Made by a program: the position numbers and the translations under genes. Below the pieces are notes generated by a model. It saw only the letters and a program-made list of their open reading frames with translations. It was not told where the DNA came from and made no database searches. DNA of 60,904 nt. Source: Polyangiaceae bacterium (GTDB taxonomy: Bacteria > Myxococcota_A > Polyangia > Polyangiales > Polyangiaceae). Location: positions 1 to 60,904 of the forward strand of contig JABFXY010000091.1 of the NCBI GenBank assembly GCA_013361525.1. The letters run 5' to 3'. Shown piece after piece: positions 51,751 through 60,740 of the stretch; positions within the stretch are counted from its first letter, which is position 1; every line of letters begins with the position of its first letter.

Positions 51751-52134
51751 GTGTCGGTCGCGTGGAGGGGCCACTGCACGGCCAATGCCATCATCGTTTG
51801 GACCGGAAATTCGCGAAATCGCGTGCATCCGCGGCTGGGAAGCTCACGAACCATCGCGTCGCTCACGAACACTCGCTTCGAGTTCACGCGACCTCGTTTC
51901 GTGAGCTCGCCGGCGGCTGGTCGTCATCGTGTCCGACGCATCGCGACGACCCTGGGCACCGAGCCGCCCCCGGGGAACGACTTGGGCGAGGATGTCCTTT
52001 TGTCCTCGGTCGAGATCAACGTCAAACACGGCCCGGAGGCCCAGCGCGTCTTCCTTTTCGGCTACTACCTCACCGATGCCTCCGACGCGCCCGCGGCATG
52101 TCGTCCTTCCCTCATGGCCGGAGAAGCGCCTTGA
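51751..52134 (+). pseudogene. Possible gene remnant
   Basis: The end of this frame (TLGTEPPPGNDLGEDVLL, then QRVFLFGYYLTDASDAP) reads like protein, but the first 65 residues do not and no ribosome site precedes the ATG. The 3' end overlaps that of the convergent alcohol dehydrogenase gene. Treated as a possible gene fragment. Confidence 0.25.
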
Positions 52135-53128
52135 TTGCTCGTCGTTCGTCCATTGCGCGATAGCCTTCCGCGACCTGCTCGAGCGGGAGTGTCAGATCGA
52201 AGACCTTGCCAGGATCGACTTTGCGGCTCCAGACGAGGTCGATGAGTGTCGGCAGATAACGACGTACCGGGGCAGGCCCGCCGTGCAGATGCACGTGTCT
52301 GAAAAACAAGTTCTGCGCGTCGAGTGACACGCCGTGGGGTACGCCGACATAGCTCACGAATCCGCCCGGGCGTGTCGCGCCGATCGCCTGCGCCATCGAC
52401 TCCTGTGTGCCCACGCACTCGAGGACCGCGTCTGCACCGAGCCCTTTGGTGAGATCCTGAATGCGCGCGATACCGTCGACTCCGCGCTCTTCGACGATGT
52501 CGGTTGCGCCGTACGATCGGGCGAGCTTCTGCCGCGCAACATGGCGGCTCATCGCGATGATTCGCTCCGCGCCCATCTGCTTCGCGGAGAGCACCGCGAG
52601 CAGGCCGACGGCGCCGTCCCCGACGACGGCCACGGTCGCGCCGGGCTTCACCTTGGCCGCGTCGGCGGCGAACCACCCGGTGCCGAAGACGTCGGACGAC
52701 GCGAGCAGGCTCGGCACGAGCTCGTCGGGGGGAATCTCGGGGGTCGCGACGAGTGTCCCGTCGGCGAGCGGCACGCGCAGCCGCGGAGCCTGCGCGCCGC
52801 CCACGAGCTCACGGTGGCGGCACGACGACTGATAGCCCGCTTTGCAATGGGGACACGTATTGTCCGACGCGAAGAAGGAGCCGATGACGAATTGTCCCGG
52901 TCGTATGGACGTAACGCCCTTGCCGACCTCTTCGACGATACCGCAGTACTCGTGCCCCATCGGCGTCGGCTGCTTGATCTCCTGAATGCCACGGTACGGC
53001 CAGAGATCGGACCCGCAGACGCATGTGGCCGAAAGCCGCACGATGGCATCTGTCGCAGCGAGGATCTTCGGATCAGGGCAGTCTTCAAAACGTATGTCGC
53101 CCGGCTTGTGCAGAATGGTGGCGTGCAT
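52112..53128 (-). CDS. Zinc-dependent alcohol dehydrogenase (MDR family)
   Basis: A 338-aa medium-chain dehydrogenase. Catalytic zinc ligands in CVCGSDLWPYRG and GHEYCGIVEEVG, an incomplete structural-zinc loop (NTCPHCKAGYQSSC, three Cys), and Rossmann motif VAVVGDGAVGLLAV. Oxidises an alcohol or reduces an aldehyde with NAD(P); the substrate is not known. ATG 53128 is the start fitting the family. Divergent from a LysR gene 101 bases away, a common pairing in which the LysR protein controls the dehydrogenase. Confidence 0.9.
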   Translation of the reverse strand: MHATILHKPGDIRFEDCPDPKILAATDAIVRLSATCVCGSDLWPYRGIQEIKQPTPMGHEYCGIVEEVGKGVTSIRPGQFVIGSFFASDNTCPHCKAGYQSSCRHRELVGGAQAPRLRVPLADGTLVATPEIPPDELVPSLLASSDVFGTGWFAADAAKVKPGATVAVVGDGAVGLLAVLSAKQMGAERIIAMSRHVARQKLARSYGATDIVEERGVDGIARIQDLTKGLGADAVLECVGTQESMAQAIGATRPGGFVSYVGVPHGVSLDAQNLFFRHVHLHGGPAPVRRYLPTLIDLVWSRKVDPGKVFDLTLPLEQVAEGYRAMDERRAIKALLRP

Positions 53129-53229
53129 TGCGGGTCCCTCCAATGAGCGTTGTTGGAAGGAACATGCCCCTCGTCCACGGGTCCCGGAAGGCGCCTCGAA
53201 CAGCATGAGCTGTTAAGCCAGCCTTGACG

Positions 53230-54201
53230 ATGAGGACCGCGTCGGGCTTGCTCCCGATCGTGAATACGCTCCCATTCCAGCACCTGCATGCGTTCCTCGC
53301 GGTCGCTCGGTCGCAGAGCTTCGCCGCCGCCGCGCGCGAGCTCGGCGTGTCGCGTTCGGCGGTGAGTCAGAGCGTCCGGCAGCTCGAGGAGCAGCTGCGT
53401 GTGGTCCTCGTCGCGCGAACGACCCGGAGCGTGTCGGTCACCGAAGCGGGAAGACGCCTCGTGGAGTCGGCCGGCCCGGCGCTCGCGCAAATGCGCGCGG
53501 CGCTCACGGACGCAGCCGCGAAACCCGGCGAGGTCGTCGGCCGCGTTCGACTGACGGTTCCGCGCTCTGCATTCCCTTTCGTGATCGAGCCGGTCTTACC
53601 GAAGTTCCGGGCGCGCCACCCGCGCATCGAGGTCGAGATCGTATTTGGAGATCGGCGTGTCGACATCGTCGGCGAGGGCTTCGACGCGGGCATTCGATTG
53701 AGCGAATACGTCGAGCGCGACATGGTCAGCGTTCGTCTCACCGACTCGTTCCGATTCGTCGTCGTCGGTTCCCCGAGCTATCTCGAAGAGCATGGGACGC
53801 CCGACAAGCCTGAAGATCTCCTGCGTCACGAGTGCCTGACCTTTCGCTCCGAGACGACCGGCTCGCCCTATGCCTGGGAGCTCGAGCGCGGTCGGCGCAC
53901 GTGGCGCGTTCCCGTGCGTGGCGCCGTGCTCGTCAATGATGGACTCTTTTGCACACGCTGGGCAGAGCAGGGCCTCGGGCTCGCGTACGTCATGGAGCCG
54001 CTGGTCGAAACGCAGCTTCGAAGCGGCACACTCCGCCGCGTGCTCGAGCCGTACGCCGCCTCCGTGCCCGGCTTCTTTCTCTATTATCCGAGCCGCGCCC
54101 AGCGTTCCGCGCCGCTTCAGCTCTTCGTCGACACGGTCCGCGAGCTGGCGAAGACACGGACCGAGCCCACCAAGGCGAAGCCGGCTGCCCGGCGAACGTG
54201 A
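53230..54201 (+). CDS. LysR-family transcriptional regulator
   Basis: A 323-aa LysR regulator: HTH in HAFLAVARSQSFAAAARELG and SAVSQSVRQLEEQL, then a substrate-binding domain with PRSAFPFVIEPVLPKFRARH and VGEGFDAGIRLSE. A TTG two codons upstream is a possible longer start. Divergent with the alcohol dehydrogenase, and followed 110 bases later by an exported hydrolase and an SDR, all potential targets. Confidence 0.9.
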   Translation: MRTASGLLPIVNTLPFQHLHAFLAVARSQSFAAAARELGVSRSAVSQSVRQLEEQLRVVLVARTTRSVSVTEAGRRLVESAGPALAQMRAALTDAAAKPGEVVGRVRLTVPRSAFPFVIEPVLPKFRARHPRIEVEIVFGDRRVDIVGEGFDAGIRLSEYVERDMVSVRLTDSFRFVVVGSPSYLEEHGTPDKPEDLLRHECLTFRSETTGSPYAWELERGRRTWRVPVRGAVLVNDGLFCTRWAEQGLGLAYVMEPLVETQLRSGTLRRVLEPYAASVPGFFLYYPSRAQRSAPLQLFVDTVRELAKTRTEPTKAKPAARRT

Positions 54202-54311
54202 GCGCGCTGTCCAGCGCAGCTTGACGGCTCATGCACGCGCCGGTGCCTAGTTCATCGGCGGGCGCGCGCGCATCTTCTGGGCATCACGAGGTCGTGCCCA
54301 GGAGATCGACG

Positions 54312-55457
54312 ATGAAGAGGAATTGCGAAGCCGCGACGAACGCGGCGCGAGATACATCCGGACGTTTCGGCGTCATCCGACGCCATTTTCTGCGCTTGGC
54401 CGCGTTCGCCGCCGCCATGGGCGCACTGTCGTGCCACGGCGAGGCGCTTCCGGCCGATGAACCCGTGGCGGCGCAGGACACGATTGCGTGGGACAAGACC
54501 TTTCCCGAGAGCGCGCTCGTGAATCACCAGAAGGTGAAGTTCGACAACCGACTGGGGATCACGCTGGTCGGTGATTTGTACGTACCAAAGAGCCTGGATC
54601 GATCGAAGCCCTCTGCCGCCATCATCGTGGGACACCCGTACGGCGGCGTGAAGGAGCAGACCTCCGGCCTTTATGCGCAAACCATGGCGGAGCGAGGGTT
54701 CATCACGTTGGCGTTCGACGCCTCCTACAACGGAGAGAGCGGCGGTAAACCACATTTCATCGCGTCGCCCGAGGCGTTCGTCGAAGACTTCAGCGCGGCC
54801 GTGGATTATCTCGGCGCAAATCCGCTCGTCGACCGGAACCGCATCGGCGTCATCGGTGTTTGCGGCAGTGGCGGCTTCGGCTTGGCCGCCGCGGAGATCG
54901 ACCCGCGGATCAAGGCCGTCGCCACGGTCAGTATGTACGATATCGGTCAGGCCAGGCGACAAGGGCTCGCCGACAGCCTCGACAAAGCCGAGCTTCGCAA
55001 GACCCTGGACACCATTGCGGCACAACGGTGGGCCGAGGTGGATGGTGCAGAGCGAGCCGTGGTGGTTGGCACGCCTGAAGTCATCACCGAGCGTTCGTCC
55101 GCCATCGATAGAGAGTTCTTCGACTACTACCGCACGCCGCGCGGGCATCACCCGCGCTCCACCACGTCCATGTCGCTCACCAGCGGCGCCGCGATGTCGC
55201 TGTTTTGGTCCTTCGACCATCTCGATTGGATCTCTCCACGCCCGGTGTTGTTCATCACGGGCGACCACGCTCATTCACGCATCTTCAGCGAGCACGCCTT
55301 CCAGAGGGCGTCCGAACCGAAGGAGCTCTACGTCGTGCCGGGCGCGGGCCACGTGGACCTGTACGACCGCGTGCAGCTCATTCCCTGGGACAAGCTCACG
55401 TCGTTCTTCAACGAGCACCTTCCGACGAGGAAAAACACCCCCTCTGGCATTCGGTGA
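54312..55457 (+). CDS. Exported alpha/beta hydrolase (YcjY-like)
   Basis: A 381-aa hydrolase. The N-terminus has RRHFLRLAAFAAAMGALSC: a Tat-like RRxFLR stretch with a lipobox. AGGAG lies seven bases before the ATG. The fold shows GHPYGGVKEQ, the nucleophile elbow VIGVCGSGGFGLAA, acid in ITGDHAHS and His in GAGHVDLYD. The CGSGG elbow is that of the YcjY-like group, so Ser is the likely nucleophile. Followed by an SDR gene 32 bases downstream. Confidence 0.8.
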   Translation: MKRNCEAATNAARDTSGRFGVIRRHFLRLAAFAAAMGALSCHGEALPADEPVAAQDTIAWDKTFPESALVNHQKVKFDNRLGITLVGDLYVPKSLDRSKPSAAIIVGHPYGGVKEQTSGLYAQTMAERGFITLAFDASYNGESGGKPHFIASPEAFVEDFSAAVDYLGANPLVDRNRIGVIGVCGSGGFGLAAAEIDPRIKAVATVSMYDIGQARRQGLADSLDKAELRKTLDTIAAQRWAEVDGAERAVVVGTPEVITERSSAIDREFFDYYRTPRGHHPRSTTSMSLTSGAAMSLFWSFDHLDWISPRPVLFITGDHAHSRIFSEHAFQRASEPKELYVVPGAGHVDLYDRVQLIPWDKLTSFFNEHLPTRKNTPSGIR

Positions 55458-55489
55458 GCGACGCCAACCGACAACCTGGAGAAACAGAC

Positions 55490-56257
55490 ATGAATCCGAC
55501 TTACGACTTCAAGGGCCAGGTAGCGTTCGTAACCGGCGCCGCGATGGGAATGGGCCTCGCCACCGCCCGCGCCTTTGCGCAGAACGGCGCGTCCGTGGTG
55601 CTGGCCGACCGCGATAGGGAGCTCGCAGCCAAGGAAGCGGCGAAGATCGTCAACGAAGGCGGTATCGCGGTCGCGGTGGCTTGCGACGTCACCGACGAGG
55701 CGCAAGTCGCTGCCGCGGTCGATCGGGCAGTCGCCGAATACGGCCGGCTCGACATGGCATTCAACAACGCCGGCATCCAGGTGCCACCGAGCGACGCCGC
55801 CGACGAGCCGGCCGAACATTTCCATCGCGTGACGGCGGTGAACCAATTCGGGGTTTGGGCGTGCATGAAGCACGAACTACGCGTCATGCGCGCGCAAGGG
55901 TCGGGCGCGATCGTCAATTGCTCGTCGCTCGGTGGATTGGTCGGCCTACCCGAGCGCGCAGCCTATCACGGCACCAAACACGCCGTTTTGGGCATGACCA
56001 AGAGCGCAGGCGTCGAATATGCGCCGCGCGGCATCCGCATCAACGCCGTCTGCCCCGGGACGATCGACACGCCGATGGTGCAGGACATGCTGAAGGGTCA
56101 GTCGGACGCTATGGCCGAGATCATGAAGCAGCAGTCGATTGGTCGGCTCGGTCGAGCCGAGGAGGTGGCGGCCGCCGTACTATGGCTCTGCAGCCCCGGC
56201 GCGAGCTTCGTGATCGGCGTCGGCCTGCCGGTCGACGGGGGCTTCACTGCGCATTGA
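55490..56257 (+). CDS. Short-chain dehydrogenase/reductase (SDR)
   Basis: A 255-aa classical SDR with TGAAMGMGLATA, NNAGIQVP, catalytic Ser in NCSSLGGLV, YHGTK (Tyr and Lys present), and the terminal PVDGGFTAH. GGAGAAACAG precedes the ATG. Coupled by position to the exported hydrolase and possibly under control of the upstream LysR. It ends 14 bases inside the convergent YD-repeat gene. Confidence 0.85.
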   Translation: MNPTYDFKGQVAFVTGAAMGMGLATARAFAQNGASVVLADRDRELAAKEAAKIVNEGGIAVAVACDVTDEAQVAAAVDRAVAEYGRLDMAFNNAGIQVPPSDAADEPAEHFHRVTAVNQFGVWACMKHELRVMRAQGSGAIVNCSSLGGLVGLPERAAYHGTKHAVLGMTKSAGVEYAPRGIRINAVCPGTIDTPMVQDMLKGQSDAMAEIMKQQSIGRLGRAEEVAAAVLWLCSPGASFVIGVGLPVDGGFTAH

Positions 56258-57194
56258 GCACGCAATCGTAGTCGTACAGCCGCACGTCGCTGGCCTGGTC
56301 ACCTGCGAACTCTTGCACCTTCGTCAGTCGCCCTTCGTCGTCGTAGACGAAGCGCTGATACGGTCGCGCCCCGTCCAGCATCTCGACGACGCGGCCCGCG
56401 GCGTCACGGCGCGGGTGAAATTGCATGCCGTGGTAGGCAATGGTCTCGACCTTGCCGTCGGCGCCATAGCTGTATTTGTACTCGGGCCTGCCGATATGTG
56501 GCTGGTGTCGCGCGACGAGGCGGCCCTTGTCGTCGTATTCGTACGGGAAGTCTTGGGAGAGCGGCTTTCTATCGGGCCTGGTGGCCGCCGCGTGCTCGAC
56601 CAGCACCTTGCCAGCGCCGTCATATTCGAATTGAAATGTATAAACGGGGCCGTGTTGGAACGTCGTCACCTTCTCGACGAGGCGGCCGTTCGAGTCGAAG
56701 CGCAGGACCTTTCGGTTCGGCGCCAGGTCGACCTCTTCGATTATCCATTCCGTCGCGGACGAGTAGGCATAACGCCGTGTCGACGCGAGCACCCCATTCG
56801 CGTCGCGGCTCTCGTCCTCGGAGAGCCGCCCCTCCGCGTCGTAGCGGTACGTGTGCACATACGCTACCGAACCGCCGCGCACGTCCTTGACCCGGCAGGG
56901 TCGCAGACAAGGTGACGCGCGCGTGCACGCGACGAATGGCAGCTGGTAGTCCATCGGCGCGAACACGTTGCACCCCCGGAAGACTCTCCCGACTGCCGGG
57001 CCGAGCTCGCTCGTGAACGGGCAGGCGTCGCTGCCGTCGATGACGGACGAAAGCGGCTGCTCACGCGTGGTCGAGGCCGAGCTGGAAGGCGAAGGTGAGT
57101 CTCGGAGCGCTCCCTCTTCTGCGGGGAGCCGAGCCGCGCGACAGCCCAATGCCAAGAGCGAAGCGACGGTGATGATGAGCGCGGAGGGCAGCAC
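56244..57194 (-). CDS. RHS/YD-repeat lipoprotein
   Basis: A 316-aa protein with signal and lipobox ending LALGC, a Ser/Pro linker, a Cys-containing region (CTRASPCLRPC) and then at least six YD-type repeats: YRYDAEGRLSE, RFDSNGRLVEK, FEYDGAGKVLVE, YEYDDKGRLVAR, YSYGADGKVET and FVYDDEGRLTKV. The repeats resemble those of RHS proteins but with no core or toxin domain, so a small surface protein is likely. Confidence 0.75.
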   Translation of the reverse strand: MLPSALIITVASLLALGCRAARLPAEEGALRDSPSPSSSASTTREQPLSSVIDGSDACPFTSELGPAVGRVFRGCNVFAPMDYQLPFVACTRASPCLRPCRVKDVRGGSVAYVHTYRYDAEGRLSEDESRDANGVLASTRRYAYSSATEWIIEEVDLAPNRKVLRFDSNGRLVEKVTTFQHGPVYTFQFEYDGAGKVLVEHAAATRPDRKPLSQDFPYEYDDKGRLVARHQPHIGRPEYKYSYGADGKVETIAYHGMQFHPRRDAAGRVVEMLDGARPYQRFVYDDEGRLTKVQEFAGDQASDVRLYDYDCVLNAQ

Positions 57195-57248
57195 GGCGCC
57201 AGATTACCATGACACGACTTCAGCGCCTCATCGTCGAGGCGAGCTCAA
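57195..57248. other. Start of a 600-base stretch without a well-supported gene
   Basis: Between the YD-repeat gene and the outer-membrane-type gene at 57799 I can support only one weak minus-strand frame (next entry). No repeat or RNA is seen. Confidence 0.35.
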
Positions 57249-57647
57249 TCACGGCGACAAGCAATCAGCCCGACGAATTCGAATGCCGTCGATTGAAGGA
57301 TAGGCAAGCAAGATGGGTCGCTCATCCATCCCTCCGACGGCCATCGGCATGTAGTTCATGGTTCCGGTGAGCTCGCCAAGATCGGCCTCGCCGACGTGCG
57401 AAGGAGCAGTCGAATCTCCGCCGCTGATGCAGGCTGTCGTGATGGCAAATATGATGTCGCGAGGGCGCTCATCGTCGCCGGCGCAAGCCCCGCGCGCGCA
57501 CACCAGCCGAAGACGGATGTGCGGAGCAGCTGTGCGGGAGATGATGGGCGCCGGCGCATACGTTGCGCCCGACGCCGGCGAAGACGAGACACGAAAGCGA
57601 AAGAATATGTTCGATCTCGTGGACGGGTATCCTGGGGCAGGGCCCAA
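57249..57647 (-). CDS. Weak ORF, possible gene fragment
   Basis: A 132-codon frame. The last 70 residues (RPRDIIFAITTACISGGD, ELTGTMNYMPMAVGGMD, LLAYPSIDGIRIRR) look protein-like, the first 60 less so. No ribosome site or signal. It may be the 3' part of a degraded gene. Confidence 0.25.
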   Translation of the reverse strand: MGPAPGYPSTRSNIFFRFRVSSSPASGATYAPAPIISRTAAPHIRLRLVCARGACAGDDERPRDIIFAITTACISGGDSTAPSHVGEADLGELTGTMNYMPMAVGGMDERPILLAYPSIDGIRIRRADCLSP

Positions 57648-57798
57648 CGCGGAGACCGCTGCGAAGAAGGGGTCAGGAGGCCTTCGAGGCCCGCGCGCGA
57701 CAGAGCACTCCCATCACGTTCGCGAAGAAGGACGACACCCTCTTACTTCAGCCGGGAAATTGACCGTGACAGCGAGAACAGGCAAGCATTTCGGCAGC

Positions 57799-58830
57799 AT
57801 GCTTACCCACAGAACGGTCGCGGCGACGCTCGGCGCCGCGCTCGTGTTCTCTGCACACGCCGCGGCTGCGCAACCTCAGCCGCAACCTACGCCAACAACC
57901 GATCCCGCTCCGGTCGCTCCGGTCGCTCCGGCCCCTGCAGATCCGCCTCCCGCTGCAGCTCCGCCTCCTCCGGCAGATCCGCCTCCTCCGCCTCCTCCGG
58001 CAGCGCCGCCTCCGCCCGCGCCTCCGCCGGCTGCCGCTCCTGCGGTCGCCCCGCCGCCGCCAGAGCGCGGGCTGGACTACCCGGTTGCGTTCGCAGAGCG
58101 TCCGATGACGCTGCCCAAGCTCGTGCTCTCCCCTCGGCTCGACTTCACGTACGACCGTAGCCTCACGTCCGCGGTCAACCTCGGGATCGGCCTCGCGTTG
58201 GGCGCGACTGACGACCTGTCCTTCGACACACACGTGAATGTGCCGCTCCAGAGCGCGTCGCTCCCCGCTATCCACGAATTCACCGCGGGCGCGACGTATC
58301 GCTTCCTCAACCTCGACCTCGTCGAGCTCGGCGGGCGCCTCGAATTCGGCGCGTTCACCGTCGACTCCGGCGTCCCGGACGACGCCGTGCTTCGGATGAC
58401 AGCGATGGTGCCGTTCAAGCTACACGCCGGAAAAATCTTCCGCCTCGACGCCGGCGTCGCGATCACCGGATTGTTCCCGGTCGATGGCAGCACCGAGGCA
58501 GATGGAGCGCTGGCAACGTACGGATCGGACCCCAACATCGTCGGCCCTGGCATCCCGATCCAGGCGACGATCCAGATCATCGAGCCGCTCTTCGCAGGTC
58601 TGGACACCGGCTTCGGCATGCTCACGTTCCGCGAAGATTTCGCCGACGACGGGTGCTTCGCGCCGCTCGGACTCCGCTTCGGCGGAACGATCCCGATGGA
58701 CGACCGCCCTCTTGCGGACGTCGTCGGTAACTTCACGTTCCCGTACTTCCTACTCGGTGCCGACCCCGAACCCCCGGCAACCGAGGTATGGCAAGTCGGC
58801 GTGAGCGTTCGCGCGTATGCTCCGTTGTGA
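57799..58830 (+). CDS. Exported Pro-rich outer-membrane-type protein
   Basis: A 343-aa protein with a signal peptide ending AHAAAAQ, a 60-residue Pro/Ala linker (PPPP and PAP runs) and a C-terminal domain of about 250 residues with regularly alternating strands, Gly-rich turns and an aromatic-rich stretch VGNFTFPYFLLGAD, which fits an outer-membrane beta barrel. The long Pro-rich part may cross the periplasm. A GTG at 57766 would give a longer N-terminus with a worse signal. Confidence 0.6.
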   Translation: MLTHRTVAATLGAALVFSAHAAAAQPQPQPTPTTDPAPVAPVAPAPADPPPAAAPPPPADPPPPPPPAAPPPPAPPPAAAPAVAPPPPERGLDYPVAFAERPMTLPKLVLSPRLDFTYDRSLTSAVNLGIGLALGATDDLSFDTHVNVPLQSASLPAIHEFTAGATYRFLNLDLVELGGRLEFGAFTVDSGVPDDAVLRMTAMVPFKLHAGKIFRLDAGVAITGLFPVDGSTEADGALATYGSDPNIVGPGIPIQATIQIIEPLFAGLDTGFGMLTFREDFADDGCFAPLGLRFGGTIPMDDRPLADVVGNFTFPYFLLGADPEPPATEVWQVGVSVRAYAPL

Positions 58831-58861
58831 GCTCGGGGAAACAATGCGGCAGAGGGCAGCG

Positions 58862-59179
58862 ATGACAGACGGTATCTTGCGGTCGCTTGGCGGTTGTATT
58901 GCTTGCATGATCCTGGCGGGCTGCGAGGGCGCTCCTCTGTGGGCGCCGCTCGGAGGGTCCGCGCAGAGCACCGGCGGCAGCGCGTGCGAGGAAGCTGCGG
59001 ACATCCTCGAGTCGTGCCCCGGCTTCGACGAGACGGTGCAATGCGGTGACCCGACAGCTGATGAGGTCTGGGGATGTATCCTCGACGGAGGCGTCGACCT
59101 GTGCGATTTCGCGGCGGGAACGCTTTCCGATGCCGACCTCGAGATCGTCATCGAATGCTCCGACGCCGCGGACGGGTGA
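58862..59179 (+). CDS. Small Cys-rich lipoprotein
   Basis: A 105-aa protein with signal and lipobox ending ILAGC, followed by a short linker and an acidic domain with seven Cys (ACEEAADILESCPGF, QCGDPTADEVWGC). Start at ATG 58862 chosen because it begins the signal. It converges on the protease gene with 30 bases between. Confidence 0.65.
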   Translation: MTDGILRSLGGCIACMILAGCEGAPLWAPLGGSAQSTGGSACEEAADILESCPGFDETVQCGDPTADEVWGCILDGGVDLCDFAAGTLSDADLEIVIECSDAADG

Positions 59180-59209
59180 GCTGCAGGTGGCGTTCGTCGT
59201 CCGAGGCCG

Positions 59210-60406
59210 TCAGTTCTCGACGCGGGCGTTGAGGCTCAACGACGTGTAGGCCTGGTAGCCGCGAATCGAGACGTAGTACGTGCCGGCCTGTGGATTGTCG
59301 AACACGCAACTCTCGTTGTTGGCGCCCAGATAGGGGCGGCAATCATAGGTCGACGTGGTCGGCTTGGCGCCGCGCCGAACGTACAGGTCGGCGTCGCCGG
59401 TGCCGCCGAAGCTGTCGACGAGGAGCTGCGCCTGTCCCGCGGGCACCGTGATCGCGAAATGGGTCCAGCTGCTCTTCGCGCCGGCGAGGCTCGTTTCATT
59501 GAGCAGCACGGTCTGCCCGCTCGGTGTGCCGCCGCCGCCGGATGAGCTGCCACCGTCGTCGGCGTCACCCGCGATCCCCGTGGTCTGCTCGATCCACGAC
59601 GCAAACGACGAAACTCGCGCGTACATTCCTGGATACTGCGGCGCGGCGCAGCCATAACCCCAGCTGACGACGCCCGCGAGGACCACGCCGCCTTGGCCAT
59701 TCGGCACGACCAGCGGGCCACCGCTATCGCCCTGACACGAGTCTTTGCCGCCAATGCCAATGAGGCCGGCGCCGAGTTGGTCCGCCGTGATGTTCTCTGG
59801 GTATGCCTGGTCGGCTGCAGCATTACTAACGAGCGGCACGTCGACCGTTTGGAGGTTGGACGGCAGCGAGCTGCTCCCGGACGAAAGCGATCCCCATCCG
59901 CTCACCGTCGCCATGATGCCCGGGTCGGTGCGACCAGCCGCGACCGTCGTGGCGGTCGCGTAGGGGATGGCCTTCGCTCCCGGGTCGGTGAGATCGAGCG
60001 GAGTCGTCAGCTGGAGCAGCGCGACGTCCTTCCCTTGCTCCGGGGTCACGTAGCCGGCAGCGCGGACGATCTGGCTCACCTTGCGGATCTGCCCCCCGCT
60101 CCCATTGCGATTCGTCGCGGCCGCGACCACGCGGAGCGAGCTCGCGGAGGTCCCCTCGAGGCAATGGTTCGCCGTCACGACCCAGCTCGCACCGATGATC
60201 GTCCCGCCGCAGAAGTGTGAGCCGCCCGAAGTCTGCAAGGAAATCTGCCAGGGTCGATCCTCGATGGTCGTCTGGACGCCACCGACGATTTCGCTGCGAT
60301 CCTCCTCCGCCAACTCTTCCGGCTCGTCGTCCTCGTATGTGCCGGGAGCGCAGGCCGAGAGGCCAATCGCAAACAGGAACCCGAGTCGTTGCAGCTCCGA
60401 CTTCAT
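59210..60406 (-). CDS. Trypsin-like (S1) serine protease lipoprotein with PPC domain
   Basis: A 398-aa protein. Lipobox ends GLSAC, then an acidic propeptide and the activation site IVGG. Protease triad: His in VTANHCLEG, Asp in KDVALLQL, Ser in GGKDSCQGDSGGPLV. VSWGYGC follows. After a Gly/Ser linker (about residues 283-297), a C-terminal pre-peptidase (PPC) domain contains LLVDSFGGTGDADLYVRRG and GTYYVSIRGY, which is often removed on maturation. A secreted digestive enzyme of predatory myxobacterial type is a fair inference. Confidence 0.9.
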   Translation of the reverse strand: MKSELQRLGFLFAIGLSACAPGTYEDDEPEELAEEDRSEIVGGVQTTIEDRPWQISLQTSGGSHFCGGTIIGASWVVTANHCLEGTSASSLRVVAAATNRNGSGGQIRKVSQIVRAAGYVTPEQGKDVALLQLTTPLDLTDPGAKAIPYATATTVAAGRTDPGIMATVSGWGSLSSGSSSLPSNLQTVDVPLVSNAAADQAYPENITADQLGAGLIGIGGKDSCQGDSGGPLVVPNGQGGVVLAGVVSWGYGCAAPQYPGMYARVSSFASWIEQTTGIAGDADDGGSSSGGGGTPSGQTVLLNETSLAGAKSSWTHFAITVPAGQAQLLVDSFGGTGDADLYVRRGAKPTTSTYDCRPYLGANNESCVFDNPQAGTYYVSIRGYQAYTSLSLNARVEN

Positions 60407-60740
60407 ACCGTCTCCTCTTTCGGCTCCGCGCGACGCGCACGCTGGGTCGCGTCGTTCCCGTGGGCCAGGTCAATTCGCCGATTTGCGAGGAGAGAGTTAT
60501 CCGGCCCGGGCGAGCTCGATCCATCGCGGAAACCGACAGATCCATTGCGTTACCCGACACGATCGGGCCCCTGCACCGACGCCATCCGTGTTTGGCGGCG
60601 CCTGTCGTATCGAGTGCCGCCGACCATGAGGCGCGCGCACGTGTGCGCACACCCGGCAGCCGCGATTCCTCACGCTGCGGAGCTACGAAATGCCGATCTG
60701 CAGGGGCGAACATTCCGAGGCAGATCTTCGAGGAGCCTCA
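60407..60740. other. Gene-free stretch
   Basis: No coding region is supported between the protease gene start and the end of the next minus-strand gene. No repeats seen. Confidence 0.35.

Noticed and set aside
56244..57194. YD-repeat protein as an RHS polymorphic toxin
   Set aside because: Too short, has a lipobox, and lacks the RHS core and a C-terminal toxin domain.
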